A model generated the notes under the pieces. That model made no database searches. It was given only the letters and a program-made list of their open reading frames with translations, and was not told where the DNA came from. A DNA stretch of 64,000 nucleotides from Actinostola sp. cb2023 (Eukaryota > Cnidaria > Anthozoa > Actiniaria > Actinostolidae). Shown piece by piece: positions 21,032-31,863 of the stretch. The stretch's first letter is position 1. Each line of letters starts with the position of its first letter. The stretch spans positions 1-64,000 of the forward strand of contig JAUJYZ010000013.1 of the NCBI GenBank assembly GCA_033675265.1, read 5' to 3'. Position numbers and translations under genes: made by a program.

Positions 21032-21803
21032 CATCCTCGGAAACCCAGGGACTGTAGGGGGAGGGGGAGGGGAAAAGGAAAGGGGTCGGAAAACAGCCCC
21101 TGGGGACAAACTCTTACAGAACGAGTTCCAGAGAAGTTAATGAGATGTGCTCTGATTGGCCACAAAAATATTTTGTGGCCAATCAGCAAAGAGCGGTACG
21201 TTGCACGATGACAGATAGTGCGAAGACATCCGGTAGCCCGTTTTAACTTCAAAGTGCACGATTCCCATGTGGCAATATGTAGTCTAAATGCAGTCGTTTC
21301 CCTTCTTTCTGCATGTGATCCATAGTTTTCCCTGGCGCCGTTTTTGGGGAGTTTCTCTCTCGTTTCAAAACGAAGAGCACAAAAGGTTTCCATACAGGAA
21401 CACTGGGGTCAACTTTCTCGTTAATGATCACGAAATCTTCAACATTTCTTTTTCTTCTTTTATCGAGAGATTCTTTGCCACAAACATGGAAGCAGTCAAT
21501 AACAGCCTTTTTAGAGGTTTTCAGAACTTCTTCCATACAACCGGACGACAACAAGCGTAGAATAGAATAGAATTTAGCGCGGAGACCCATCAGTTTGTAT
21601 TCATGTATAAACAATGGCTCAGTGATAACTTCAAAGTGATAATTGATTTGGATTGGCAGTTTTTGTTAACAGATCGTTAAATCATTTAATCCCATTAACC
21701 TTCTCTGGAACTCGTTCTGTAAGAGTATGTCCCCAGGGGCTGTTTTTCCCTCTTTCCCTTTTCTTTCCCCCTCCCCCCTACAGCCCCTGGGTTTCCGAGG
21801 ATG
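21032..21803. mobile_element. 772-bp element with ~120-bp TIRs and 9-bp TSD
   Basis: The ends CATCCTCGGAAACCCAGGG ... and complement are flanked by the 9-bp duplication AGGTCCATC (21023-21031, 21804-21812). Unit C keeps the empty site (ccaggtctatctagcc near 27505). Between the arms is a ~500-bp interior with a minus-strand ORF (21249-21614, 121 codons) of unknown origin and a tggccac...gtggcca palindrome (21157-21184). A copy cut by the window edge starts at 63609. Confidence 0.8.
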
Positions 21804-21812
21804 AGGTCCATC

Positions 21813-21916
21813 TAGCCTGTGTAGACAGGCTCTAGGGGAAGGGAATGGGAAGGGGTGGGGGCAGTCCTCCACCCCTCCCCCTCCTTTCCCCTAGAGCCAG
21901 CTGGCTACACAGGCTA
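21813..21916. mobile_element. ~104-bp foldback, TAGCCTGTGTAG ends
   Basis: tagcctgtgtagacaggctctagggg... pairs with ...cccctagagccagctggctacacaggcta. The centre is G-rich then C-rich. A second copy is at 27516-27619, and degraded ones lie in the A and E spacers. The TIR start TAGCCTG matches that of the 894-bp element at 60614. Confidence 0.7.
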
Positions 21917-22248
21917 AGGTCTCATGTGACCAAATTGAGGGCACCTGGTTGGCTGTTTACCTCGTGAATAATTAATGAGTTTTTGAAAACTATATCCTAC
22001 TACTTTTTTTTAGATTTGATTTTTGGTCTCTGTTCACAAACTCTGAAAAACGTTTTAAATCTTTAACATCGTTATTATTGCTAATTAAAAATATTTAGTA
22101 AATAAACCCCTTCTTGCGGCTGGGATATCGGCTGATAATAGCGCACGATGCACTGTTGTTGCTGGCTTCCTTGTCTTATCATTGTTTGTCTCTTTGCATT
22201 TCTAATTTGTATTTTCTCTCCCTGCCGATTCACTTCAGGTACTATCGA

Positions 22249-24418
22249 TTATTTGTGCTTTCTTGTTCCTTTGCTTTTGCCTTTTTTCTTCGATTCTTGC
22301 TTTTGCGGTTCGGCACCTGCACTGGTCTTGGTTCCAATGAGCCTGCGTTCAGAAGCTAACTTTATCACCTCTGTGGCGCATGCTATAATATGCTTAAATC
22401 TATCAGGCCCAATGTGTACACCTCCATGCCAGCGTGTTACTATGACAACCACATTCTCTACTTTCGATACTTGCAACAGCTCTAACAGTCTTCTCCCTGC
22501 TCTAGTTTCGCCGCCATCACGTCCTTCTTCAAGATAAGTCTTCTTGTCTTCGATATAAATCCTGTAGGCCAGCATATTGTACGTTGCACCTGCAATCTTG
22601 CGATCTTTTTTCAGTTGAGTCAACACTTGTTCCACTTGGTCTTGAGATGTGACACGAGCAAGATGAGCTTGGAATTTGCTCTTTCGGACAGGAGGAGTAA
22701 TCTCTCCGTGGATGATTTCAAATTCAGCTGAAGCCTTTGGTTCTGCTTGTTTTACAAGACGATGTGCAGCTTTCCGCTTCCTGGATTCGAAGTAGTCCTC
22801 AATCTTTTCCGAAAACAGCTCTACTTCCTCTGGAGTTTTATATTTGACCAGTTCATGTGATACTAATAAATTCAATGCACATTCGTTGATATTCTTAAAC
22901 GTGTCAAGACCTAAATAGACCTCTCCTTGCCAACACGTTACTATGACAACCACATTCCTAGCATCGATTTCTTTTAACAGATATTCAAGCCTTCTTCCTG
23001 CTAAATATTCCCCGCCATCCTCACTGTCGCTGAGGATTAAACTTTCGTCGGCTTCAAAAACTCTAGAGGCCCAGATAATATTAGATGCCTCAGCATATTT
23101 TGAGTTTTTCGTGAAGCGATCCAGCACTTTGTGTACTTGGTCTTGGGAAGTCACCTCAGCAAAATGAGCTTGGAATTTACTTTTACAATCTGTGGTGGTG
23201 GTTCCATGAACAATGTATAATGATAGTTCCTTGATTGTTCCTGTTACTTCTTTGACTGCCTCGGGTGCAACTAGCGCTGAAAAAGAACGTGCATGGCATA
23301 GCTGGAGTTAGTTATAATGATCATATTTAGTTTTGTTTTTATGTTTGTTTGGTCTATTGCTTTTTAAAGTTTGCGTGTACATGTAAGAATTATTGCTTTT
23401 CTTTCCTCCTTTTTCTCATTTCAAAAAATTCCATTTCCCGGTTCTGATTTTCCCCTTCCATTCTCTTTTTCACCATTCCTTTCCTTCTTTTTTCACTCTA
23501 TTTCTTAATTTTCTTTTCCTTTTCAGATTACTTTCCTATTTCTTGTCGTCCTTCTTTCCCGTTTCTGTTTCAGTCATTATTCCATATAATAAGCCCAATC
23601 AGGTAGCGTGCCCTAAAACAGTTCCATGATTCCCCGCGCGACAAACTAGTTAACAGTTTTCCGCGCAACTTCAAAAAGGCAAATAGCGATTCGTCCAATC
23701 AGATGCGGATGTAAATTCAGACGTGATTAAGATATCAGACGTTGATCATATTCTCATTAAAATCGTTACCGCTGTCGTGATCCTGAACTTTCTTTACGGG
23801 ATCTTACCACAAGGAGACGTGAAACATACCTGGTAAATCTGAAAGGTAGCTCTTCCTGTCCTCTTCAGTAATAGGAGCGGTACGGCTTTTGTCTATCTCT
23901 TCTTCCCATTCTTTGACGGTGTATGGTGCATATATACCGACTATCCTTAACAAGGCGTCTTTGACTTGAACCCAATAATCATTGAACTCATTTTCAGAAA
24001 TCTCCATCTCATCATTATGAGCAAATGCATTACGATGGTACTTTATTCTCGCCACATCTGCTTCCAAAGAGAGATCTGCATCATTAGGTAACTTATCCCA
24101 TCCTGTAGACGGCTCGGTAAGGTTACAAATGCTTCTCAGCAATTTGAAAAGTAATGTTAAATCGAAGTCCTCTGAATTTCCATAAGAACTGCTTGTAGGA
24201 AACAGCTTGTCCCACTGGACCCGAAACAAAACCTTTCTTCGTTTCAAATCCTCCAAACTGCCTTTATGCTGATTCTGCAAAGTATTTGCAAGTGTTGAAG
24301 GAGGGTGGATGTAATCGAACAGTCCTCTGATAATCTTCGATCCTCCCTTTTTCACAAGAATGTATATTCGGTAACAGCGTTCCGTACCGGGCGTTGCCTG
24401 CAAAGCAGCTGCGGCCAT
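22249..24418 (-). CDS. Unit C: HEPN_DZIP3-like / double IMPACT protein lacking the TRADD-like exons
   Basis: Two coding exons can be joined: 24418-23830 (HEPN_DZIP3-like, donor gtatgt) and 23276-22249 (two IMPACT domains plus KKKGKSKG tail). Exon 1 ends in phase 1 and exon 4 starts in phase 1, so the join is in frame: 1617 nt, about 538 aa. Exons 2 and 3 and their MITEs are deleted (23586-23820 carries spacer sequence that lies upstream of exon 2 in D). The HEPN motif is R129-N-A-F-A-H134, one residue shorter than in A, B, E and F. I chose ATG 24418 because it is conserved in all copies. An in-frame ATG eight codons upstream (24442) is unique to C. TMEM60 is divergently placed. Confidence 0.75.
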
Positions 24419-24650
24419 GGATGCAAAATCGTGAAAATTCACCTATTAAATTCTCCTTTGTCCTACATTTTCATCCCGTTTCTTCTTAAAGCTGATAAAT
24501 GTCTATTTTCCACCCGGTTTTGCCACGCCGATCCTTAGAATTCGAATGTTTTGAGACTCTGTATTTTTCCTGGAAAAAAAATAATTAAAACACGTCAAGG
24601 GACTGGAACCAAGTTGGTTCCATTCCCCTCGCTATTCTTATGAAAACAAA
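24419..24650. promoter_or_regulatory. Candidate bidirectional promoter, unit C
   Basis: Homologous to 8594-8823. The palindrome GGAACCAAGTTGGTTCC is at 24605-24621. Confidence 0.5.
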
Positions 24651-25046
24651 ATGGCGACCGTTCACCGAGTTTTGTTACTTTGGTGCGTCTTTCTTCTCTT
24701 CTTGATATTTCTAGTGATTCGTCTTGACCGCGAGACCAACTGGTTTTGGTTCATCGTTTTCATCCCGTTTTTCGTGTTTGACTTTGTGGTGCTTTGCTAC
24801 ATTATTGTGCGCTGTATTCAACACTTGAGAAATGGCTACGAACACAGTGATTTTAGTTTGAAGAGAAAGTTCTGGTTCTTCTTCTTGGTGTCTTCCAAGC
24901 TAACGTTTCTCTTCGTTCTTGGTGCAAAGCTAGAGGGGATGATAACTGTTTCGTACTACTACGTGTTTATTCCGCTGTGGGTGTTTCTGGTCGGACTGGC
25001 TTGCGATGTGACGACATGGGTATGGATTAGTGCTCGCATGCGATAA
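24651..25046 (+). CDS. TMEM60: TMEM60-like four-pass membrane protein, unit C
   Basis: 131-codon single-exon ORF encoding the same protein as unit A, with only silent nucleotide differences that I can see. It has four membrane segments and a short positively charged C-terminus (ISARMR). It is followed 22 bp later by a TAGTCTCCCTCGC MITE, so its 3' UTR probably contains that element. Confidence 0.85.
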   Translation: MATVHRVLLLWCVFLLFLIFLVIRLDRETNWFWFIVFIPFFVFDFVVLCYIIVRCIQHLRNGYEHSDFSLKRKFWFFFLVSSKLTFLFVLGAKLEGMITVSYYYVFIPLWVFLVGLACDVTTWVWISARMR

Positions 25047-25068
25047 CTCTACAAGACAGGGTGGTGAA

Positions 25069-25235
25069 TAGTCTCCCTCGCATCCGTCTTTAGTTCCGTC
25101 ACGCAACGCTCTCGGACGTTGCGTGACGGAACTAATAATAATAATAATCAAACATTTATATAGCGCCATTTCCTTATAGCCCAATGGCGCTTTACAATGG
25201 CGCTTTACAACTAAAGACGGATGCGAGGGAGACTA
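25069..25235. mobile_element. 167-bp MITE, TAGTCTCCCTCGCATCCG TIR, exact 9-bp TSD
   Basis: Perfect TIRs (TAGTCTCCCTCGCATCCG and complement) are flanked by exact GGTGGTGAA duplications (25060-25068, 25236-25244). An inner hairpin is gttccgtcacgcaacg...cgttgcgtgacggaac. It is the cleanest copy of the family that also hits the coding tail of units D and E. Confidence 0.85.
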
Positions 25236-25244
25236 GGTGGTGAA

Positions 25245-26882
25245 GGGGTAATCCGTGATCCGTGATTCAGCATATAAATTCAGGTTGTGATTCGGGATAA
25301 GACCAAAATTTGAGCCGTGATCCATGAAACTCTTTGTGAGAGCTGAGATTCGTGATTACCGAAGTTCCAATTCGTGAAACGTGACAGCCAATCCTAAGAA
25401 CTGGAGACTGACATGAACAACCTTTTGAGTTAAGTTTGAATTTGGCATTGCATATGAGACTTGGTAGTTCTAAAAATTCGTGATCTGTGAAATGGCTGAT
25501 CCATGAATTTACGAAAAAAAGGCTCGTGATTCGTGATGGTTACCCCCCCTTCACCATCCTGTACAAGATGGGACTCAGCCAATCAAATGAATGCAGCTCA
25601 GGGAAAACTCGTAAGCGACGTTTCCCGTGCAAAAACAAAAATGTTGTAGTATTTTTGAGCGAAACGCACGTTGCATAACACCCCAAGTGTCTTGGAGCTT
25701 TTCATCCGCCAAATTGGAAGTCGTAAATAAAACCAATTTCTCTTCTATTACAAGAACTTATCGCCGTAAAAATGTAACTACAAACTGCAATTTAGCGAGT
25801 GTTTTAAAGCCGGTTGAGTTCGCGGATTCATCGAGTCGGTGCTTGAATAGTTTGCTAGCTTTTCTTAATAATATAATTATGTAAAAAAGTATGTAAAATG
25901 CAAAGTTTCAACGTTCGTTTCCCTCAAAAATTCTACAAGCTTTTATTTGTACTCGGAAAACGATGAATGACTTGCTGGGAAAACTCGTAAGCGATGTGCT
26001 GCATTCATTTGATTGGCTGAGTCCCAGTGAGTCAAGACGGAAGATTTTTTTCCTAAGGGGGTGGTGCAGTGTCACGGATTGGTACATTTTTTGTGCTTTG
26101 GGGAGTAGGGGATGGGATCAGTTGTCTCTTACCATTGATACCAGCCGACCAATCAGCTGCAGTTTTGCAGTCGTGATCTGCATGTGACTTCATGCAAATT
26201 GGTAGTAGAACGGGATGAAACACTGTCAAGACGAAGTCAAATTTGGATTGTTCATCGCATGAAACGAGCAGAAAATATGCCGTTGGTTTCGATTTTTTGG
26301 CTCAAGCTAAGAGTTTGGGAATGCCCTCTCGTCGTCCTTTGGTGCTGTGGGGTTATTTGGGGGAATTGAGGGATTTTAGGGGTAAAAATCGAGCGGTAGC
26401 CGTTGGAGGTAGCGCTCGTAGTTTCCTGACTTGTCACTGTATAGTAACGAGGGGAAAAAATAATAAAAACAGCGTCTAATGTGGATAAAACTACCAGAAA
26501 TGACTTTATCTATAAATAATACAACAAGACACAATATATTTTTCATTTCATAGAAGTTTTTATTTTTCTTAATTTTTTACATGTTGATTGCTTGGGCTGC
26601 CTGTGGTCTTTTTGGTGATACAAATGGAAAACCCAGCATTTTCTGGTGACGATTGACTCTTCAGGATGTAATGAGGTTGCCGAGTGATGAAACAAAGTTA
26701 ATATTATCACAGGTAGCCCAAGCTCACCATTTGAAGCTTTATATAGAGATTGTGCAGTGTAAATTTATTAAAAATAGAAAATACAATAAATGGTTTTTAA
26801 ATTGATTGTAGTTGTTCTTTGTGAGTTTATTTAACTTTTGGGAACATTTGGTGTCACTACGATTAAAAATAAGCGAGTTATA
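25245..26882. other. Intergenic module of unit C (recurring spacer)
   Basis: Homologous to the spacers of the other units, with a 7-C run (25543-25549), no 318-bp MITE and the CTTGGGCTGCCTGTGG element at 26591-26722. No gene is supported. Confidence 0.6.
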
Positions 26883-27157
26883 GCCATTTGAATTTTACCC
26901 TATGGTGTATACCCTAAGAAGAAGGCTTCCCATTTGAATTTCACCCTATGGTGTATTCCCTAAGAAGAAGGCTTCCCATTTGAATTTTACCCTATGGTGT
27001 ATACCATAAGAAGAAGGCTTCCCCATTTGAATTTTACCCTATGGTGTATATCCTAAGAAGAAGGCTTCCCATTTGAATTTTACGCTATGGTGTATACCAT
27101 AAGAAGAAGGCTTCCCCATTTGAATTTTACCCTATGGTGTATACCCTAAGAAGAAGG
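26883..27157. repeat. 46-bp minisatellite, unit C (about 6 copies)
   Basis: Same repeat unit as 11691-12168, uninterrupted, with one tacgctatgg variant. Confidence 0.85.
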
Positions 27158-27913
27158 GAAGCCTAGTTTTTAAAAGTACAACTATAAATACATCTAGAAT
27201 AATTATTGGGCTAAATACAGTCATATGGTATGGTTATAATAGGATAATATAGTAAAGCCAAGGAAAAAGAAATTGGTGGCAGGGTGACCACAACAGTGTG
27301 AGCCAATCACTGCGAACCCTTGTTCAATTTGAAATAGTATTTCCTGTCAGAAATTAAGTCAGTTGATTTATATGATATTTCTATTTCAAGGACTTGAACA
27401 GATATTTCCAGTCCTAGCTAGGACTTGAAATAATATTTCAAAGTAATCTAGAGCAGACTTGAAACGGCATTCCAAAGTACTCTAGAGTGGACTTTCCGGG
27501 GAATCCAGGTCTATCTAGCCTGTGTAGACAGGCTCTAGGGGAAGAGAATGGGAAGGAGTGGGGGCAGTCCTCCACCCCTCCCGCTCCTTTCCCCTAGAGC
27601 CAGCTGGCTACACAGGCTAAGGTCTCATGTGACCAAATTGAGGGCACCTGGTTGGCTGTTTACCTCGTGAATAATTAATGAGTTTTTAAAAACTATATCC
27701 TACTAGTTTTTTTTAGATTTGATTTTTGGTCTCCGTTCCCAAACTCTGAAAAACGTTTTAAATCTTTAACATCGTTATTATTGCGGCTGGGATATCGGCT
27801 GATAATAGCGCACGATGCACTGTTGTTGCTGGCTTCCTCGTCTTATCATTGTTTGTATCTTTGCATTTCTAATTTGTATTTTCTCTCTGCCGATTCACTT
27901 CAGGTACTATCGA
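27158..27913. other. 3' spacer between units C and D
   Basis: Conserved agcctagtttttaaaagtac block, ctctagagtggactttccgggg block, the TAGCCTGTGTAG foldback (27516-27619) and the aactctgaaaaacgttttaaat sequence that precedes each gene's 3' end. No ORF. Confidence 0.5.
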
Positions 27914-30357
27914 TTATTTGTGCTTTCTTGTTCCTTTGCTTTTGCCTTTTTTCTTCGATTCCTGCTTTTGCGGTTCGGCACTAGTCTCCTTTGCAACCAA
28001 CTTAAATAGATCGCTTTGTATGACGGAACTGCGGTAGGCTGCAGAGGAGACTAGTTTGGCACCTGCAGTGCTCTTCGTTCCAATGAGCTCGCGTTCAGAA
28101 GCTAACTTTATCACCTCTGTGGCGCATGCTTAATATGATGAAACCTGTCACTCCCAATGTGTACACCTCCATGCCAGCGTGTTACTATGACAACCGCATT
28201 CTCTACATTCAATCCTTGCAACAACTCTAGCAGCCTTCTCCCTGCTCTAGCTTCGCCGTCATCACGACCTTCTTCAAGATAAGTCTTCTTCTCTTCGATA
28301 TAAATCCTGTAGGCCAGCATGTTATACGTTGCACCTGCAATCTTGTGATCTTTTTTCAGTTGAGTCAACACTTGTTCCACTTGGTCTTGAGATGTGACAT
28401 GAGCAAGGTGAGCTTGGAACTTGCTCTTTCGATCAGGAGGAGTAACCTTTCCGTGGATGATTTCAAATTCAGCTGAAGGCTTTCCTTCTGCTTGTTTTAG
28501 ACGATATGCAGAATGTGCAGCTTTGTGCTTCCTGGCTTCGAAGTAGTCCTCAATCTTTTCCAAAAACAGCACTACGTCCTCTGGAGTTTTATATTCGACC
28601 AGTTCATGTGATATTAGTAAATCCAATGCGCGTTCGTTGATATTCTTAAACATGTCAAGACCTAAATAGACCTCTCCTTGCCAACACGTTACTATGACAA
28701 CCACATTCCTAGCATCGATTTCTTTTAACAGATATTCAACCCTTCTTCCTGCTAAATATTCCCCACCGTCATCACTGTCGCTGAGGATTGAACTTTCGTC
28801 GGCTTCAAAAACTCTAGAGGCCCAGATAATATTAGATGCCTCAGCATATTTTGAGTTTTTCGTGAAGCGATCCAGCACTTTGTGTACTTGGTCTTGGGAG
28901 GTGACCTCAGCAAAATGAGCTTGGAATTTACTTTTACGATCTGTGTGGTGTGGTTCCATGAACAATGCATAATGATAGTTCCTCGATTTTTTCTGTTACT
29001 TCTTTGACTGCCTCGGGTGCAACTAGCGCTGAAAAAGAACGTGCATGGCATAGCTGAAGTTAGTTATAATGATCATACTTAGTTTTGCTTTTATGTTTGT
29101 TTGGTCTCCTGCTTTTTAAAGATTGCGTGTACATGTAAGAATTGCTTTTCTTTCCTCCTTTTTCCTCATTTCACAAATTTCCATTTCCCGGTTCTGATTT
29201 TCCCCTTCCCTCTCTTTTTTACCATTCCTTTACTTCTTTTTTCATTTCATTACTTAATTTTCTTTTCCTTTTCAGTTTACTTTCCTATTTCTTGTCGCCC
29301 TTCTTTCCCGTTTCTGTTTCTATTCCATAGACACACCTTTCTTCCTATACGGCATAAGTTCCTCCAAGAAGCACCGTGCGTGCAAATATTCATCTTCAGA
29401 CACCGTTACTGTGAACTGCACTTCGTCCCCTAGTTGACTCCTGATTTCTTTGGTAACGAGAATATTTTCAAGATCGTCTCTGAGCTTGCCAGTTTGGTAC
29501 CTTTATTTTAAAATAAGAAAAATTCAATTCCAATGATAATATGTTAACAGTTATATGTCTTTATCTTGGTTGTATAGTAAGAAATGTTGGTCAGTCACAG
29601 GCAGCCCAATCACTTCTTCTGAGGCTACTTATAATAATAACTTATAATAATAAATAAAAAGATACTTGCGCGCGCAATACGTATTCGTGCACAGGGAGAC
29701 CAACATAGAGTCGTTTTCGTATGAGTGGGAAGTAGTTACCGTACGGTTCGTGCGGTGACTGTATCATGCCATCATCGTGCAGTATCCAAGCATTCTGATT
29801 GGTTGAGAAATTATTTCGCGCCCTGTGATTGGTTGAATACAATGTCTTCGATTCCGTACCGCCGTCCGTAACTCCGTACCGTAGGTTTCCCACTCACACG
29901 AAAACTACTCTAATACGCATTCGTCGCATTGCGCGCGCGCTCTACCACAGGAAACCCATCAAAAAGACGCGCATACAAATATATTCTTATTCACATTACA
30001 AGTAGCCTCAGAAACAATGGTTGGACTGCCTGTGGTCGGGCCCGTTTTCAATTGACTCGAATTGTTATGCTTGCGTCGCGAGTGAGAACCAAGGCGTCAG
30101 GCTAAAGTCCAGAGTTTCGCAAAAACTCGGAGATCTAAAACCGTCATTGTACCTTTTCCAGAAATCTTCAAGTGCATCGAGATCCTTCACTCGTAACAGA
30201 ATCTGCACACATCCCGCGGACACGTGTTGTACGACTATTCTCGCGGCAGGGGAAATGCCATCTTGGATCGCCGTTAATATTGATTGGATATCATCTTCCA
30301 GTCTTTCCAAGACATCGCCTGTCACCCCTTCCTCGGTGTCACACTTGACAGTAAGCA
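27914..30357 (-). pseudogene. Unit D: TRADD-like / double IMPACT pseudogene lacking the HEPN exon
   Basis: Exons 2 (30357-30153), 3 (29500-29337) and 4 (29028-27914) are recognisable with intact splice signals. Exon 4 has a 1-nt insertion near 28954 (accacaccacaca versus accaccaccaca in E) that leads straight to a stop. It also has a 1-nt loss near 28131 (attaagcatgc versus attaacgcatgc) in the last helix of the second IMPACT domain. No HEPN exon or TMEM60 occurs between here and the 31-kb retroelement; homology stops at about 30780. The tail carries a 27-codon in-frame transposon insertion (27982-28053 plus the 9-bp duplication). Confidence 0.85.
27982..28053. mobile_element. 72-bp TAGTCTCC MITE inside the coding tail of unit D
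   Basis: TAGTCTCCTTTGC ... gaggagacta, flanked by GTTCGGCAC (27973-27981) and GTTTGGCAC (28054-28062). That is a 9-bp target duplication with one mismatch; GTTCGGCAC is single in units A, B, C and F. The internal gacggaact is shared with the 25069 family. Insertion plus duplication total 81 bp, so the tail reading frame is kept. Confidence 0.8.
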
Positions 30358-30472
30358 CTATACGAAGGCGAGTTAAACAAATAGATCAAGATTTACAAAT
30401 ACAGTAAAACCCCGCTAACTCGAACTACCAAGAGAAATGGAAAACGGTTCGAGTTAGCGGGGTTCAATACTG
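29596..30472. repeat. Intronic MITE block of unit D
   Basis: The CACAGGC element (29596-30034) contains a nested TA-targeted inverted-repeat element (about 29709-29911, gagtcgttttcg ... cgaaaactactc). The pogo-like palindrome is at 30402-30472. The TGGGAGGTTTTA element of A, B and F is absent. Confidence 0.7.
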
Positions 30473-31250
30473 TATAGACATATTATACTTTATTTGTTTT
30501 CCCCATAGGGCTTTTCAGAATTATTCAGAGTTATAGCTAATCTAAAATGTCGGGATTTTGAGAATAATTATTGGGGAACATATCTCTCAAGAGGTAGGAG
30601 ATTGGTCTGTTTTGGTGTCTGAAAATAAAGAGAGTCCCAGTTTTCCGCGCAACTAGCGATACGCCCAATCAGGAGCGTCCCCTAAAACAGTCCCATGATT
30701 CCCCGCACGACATACTAGTTCCCAGTTTTCCGCGCAACTTCAAAAAGGCGAATAGCGATTCGTCCAATCAGATGCGGATGTGTTATTGTTTCTCTTGAAT
30801 TATAAAAATATTCCTCAGTTTGAATACTCAAAGCGAGTACGATCGATTGTGTCTGTAGCCGTTACTTTACTTTTATAATTTATGTATTGTTAGATCTCCC
30901 TTCACGAATTTATGTCTACACAGTTTCCATTGATTTATTATTCAAACTAGACATTGCTATGGGCAATGTATACTCGTGCCCTGTTGCAAATGAGCTGCAT
31001 GTACTGAATGCTTCAAGAATTGGGATCCCTGTGGAAGTATGGAATTCGAAGTTTGTGTACGAGTTTGATTTTTGCTTGAAAGCTTCCCTTTTCTACCTTG
31101 TTCTTCAAATACTTGCTAGAAATAAAGATTGATAGTTATTTGAAGGTTTGATGCGTATTTTAATAGTGGGTTTCGGGCACGGTTGTTTTCGCCTGAACTG
31201 CAGCTCAACGACGTAGCACGGCAATAAACTGACTAGTAATTCTTTTAAAA
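30473..31250. other. Broken upstream end of unit D and unassigned sequence
   Basis: To about 30780 the sequence matches the spacer upstream of exon 2 (shared with C and E). After that, homology to the array ends. An 81-codon ORF (30887-31132) has no recognised domain. Confidence 0.45.
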
Positions 31251-31350
31251 GTCTTAATAGGAAACATTACATGTATAAATAGAGTGGTTTTCATAAACCC
31301 GTGAAACAAATCGTTTGTCAGTGCGTAATAGCCATAAACACACAAAAGAA

Positions 31351-31514
31351 AAATGTATTTTCCGCTGGTATGTAGAGTTAGATAAACAGTTATATGATCC
31401 CATTGTTAGGCGCTCAATTCCAGCGAGCGGGGGCGGGGTCTCCAGAGTATATAAGGTGTAGCAGAACAAGTGTCCTGCTCTCACGCTCGCGGACCCGATT
31501 GTGTATTCATGTTT
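31351..31514 (+). repeat. DIRS-like module Q, first copy, with TATA box
   Basis: Contains gcgagcgggggcggggtctcc followed by agTATATAAggtg (TATA at about 31448-31455), a GC-box plus TATA arrangement that looks like the element's promoter. The second copy is at 32218-32382. Confidence 0.65.
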
Positions 31515-31599
31515 AGAGAGTCTTTCGTCATGACTGATACTCGAGCAAGAAGGTCACAGTCGTCTTGAAATAGTTACCAAAAGGAGCAGGAATACAGCC

Positions 31600-31863
31600 C
31601 GAAGACGCAGCGAGGAACAGCCAAGCAACCCTATCTCATCAGACGATGTCTACGGGCTCATTAAGGACTACCTTGAAGAAAAGCTTGAAGAAAAAGGCAA
31701 ACAACTAGAGGGGAATTCGAAGTCTAATCTAGACAACCAGTTATCCCAAACGAAGTACAGTCAAGGAGAAGCTCGCAAACGATGGAAAGCCCTTGATAAA
31801 GAAGAGACAGAAGCTGATACGAATTGCAGATATAAGTCTAAAGACGGATGGAAGGTACGGTAG
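31600..31863 (+). pseudogene. gag-like ORF1 fragment of the DIRS-like element
   Basis: An 87-codon open frame ends in TAG at 31861. It is highly charged, with a DDVYGLIKDYLEEKLEEKGK segment predicted to be helical, as in ORF1 proteins of DIRS elements. There is no clear start codon, and the frame is lost upstream. Confidence 0.45.

Larger units (their letters stand above)
10430..21423. repeat. Left copy of a >11-kb near-identical segmental duplication
   Basis: The sequence from about 10430 to 21423 matches about 52255 to 64000 almost base for base. It spans the distal spacer of unit A, all of unit B and its downstream elements. Differences are a few short indels, minisatellite copy number, C-run lengths and one 894-bp insertion present only in the right copy (60614-61507). 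The true right boundary may lie beyond 21423, since the other copy runs off the window. Confidence 0.9.

Noticed and set aside
20965..21393. 142-codon minus ORF as a gene
   Set aside because: It reads through the TIR and its flank of the 772-bp element. There is no domain, and the second copy is just the duplicated element.
24419..24442. Upstream ATG (24442) as the start of unit C
   Set aside because: It exists only in C. The downstream ATG at 24418 is conserved in all five HEPN exons and has the better context.
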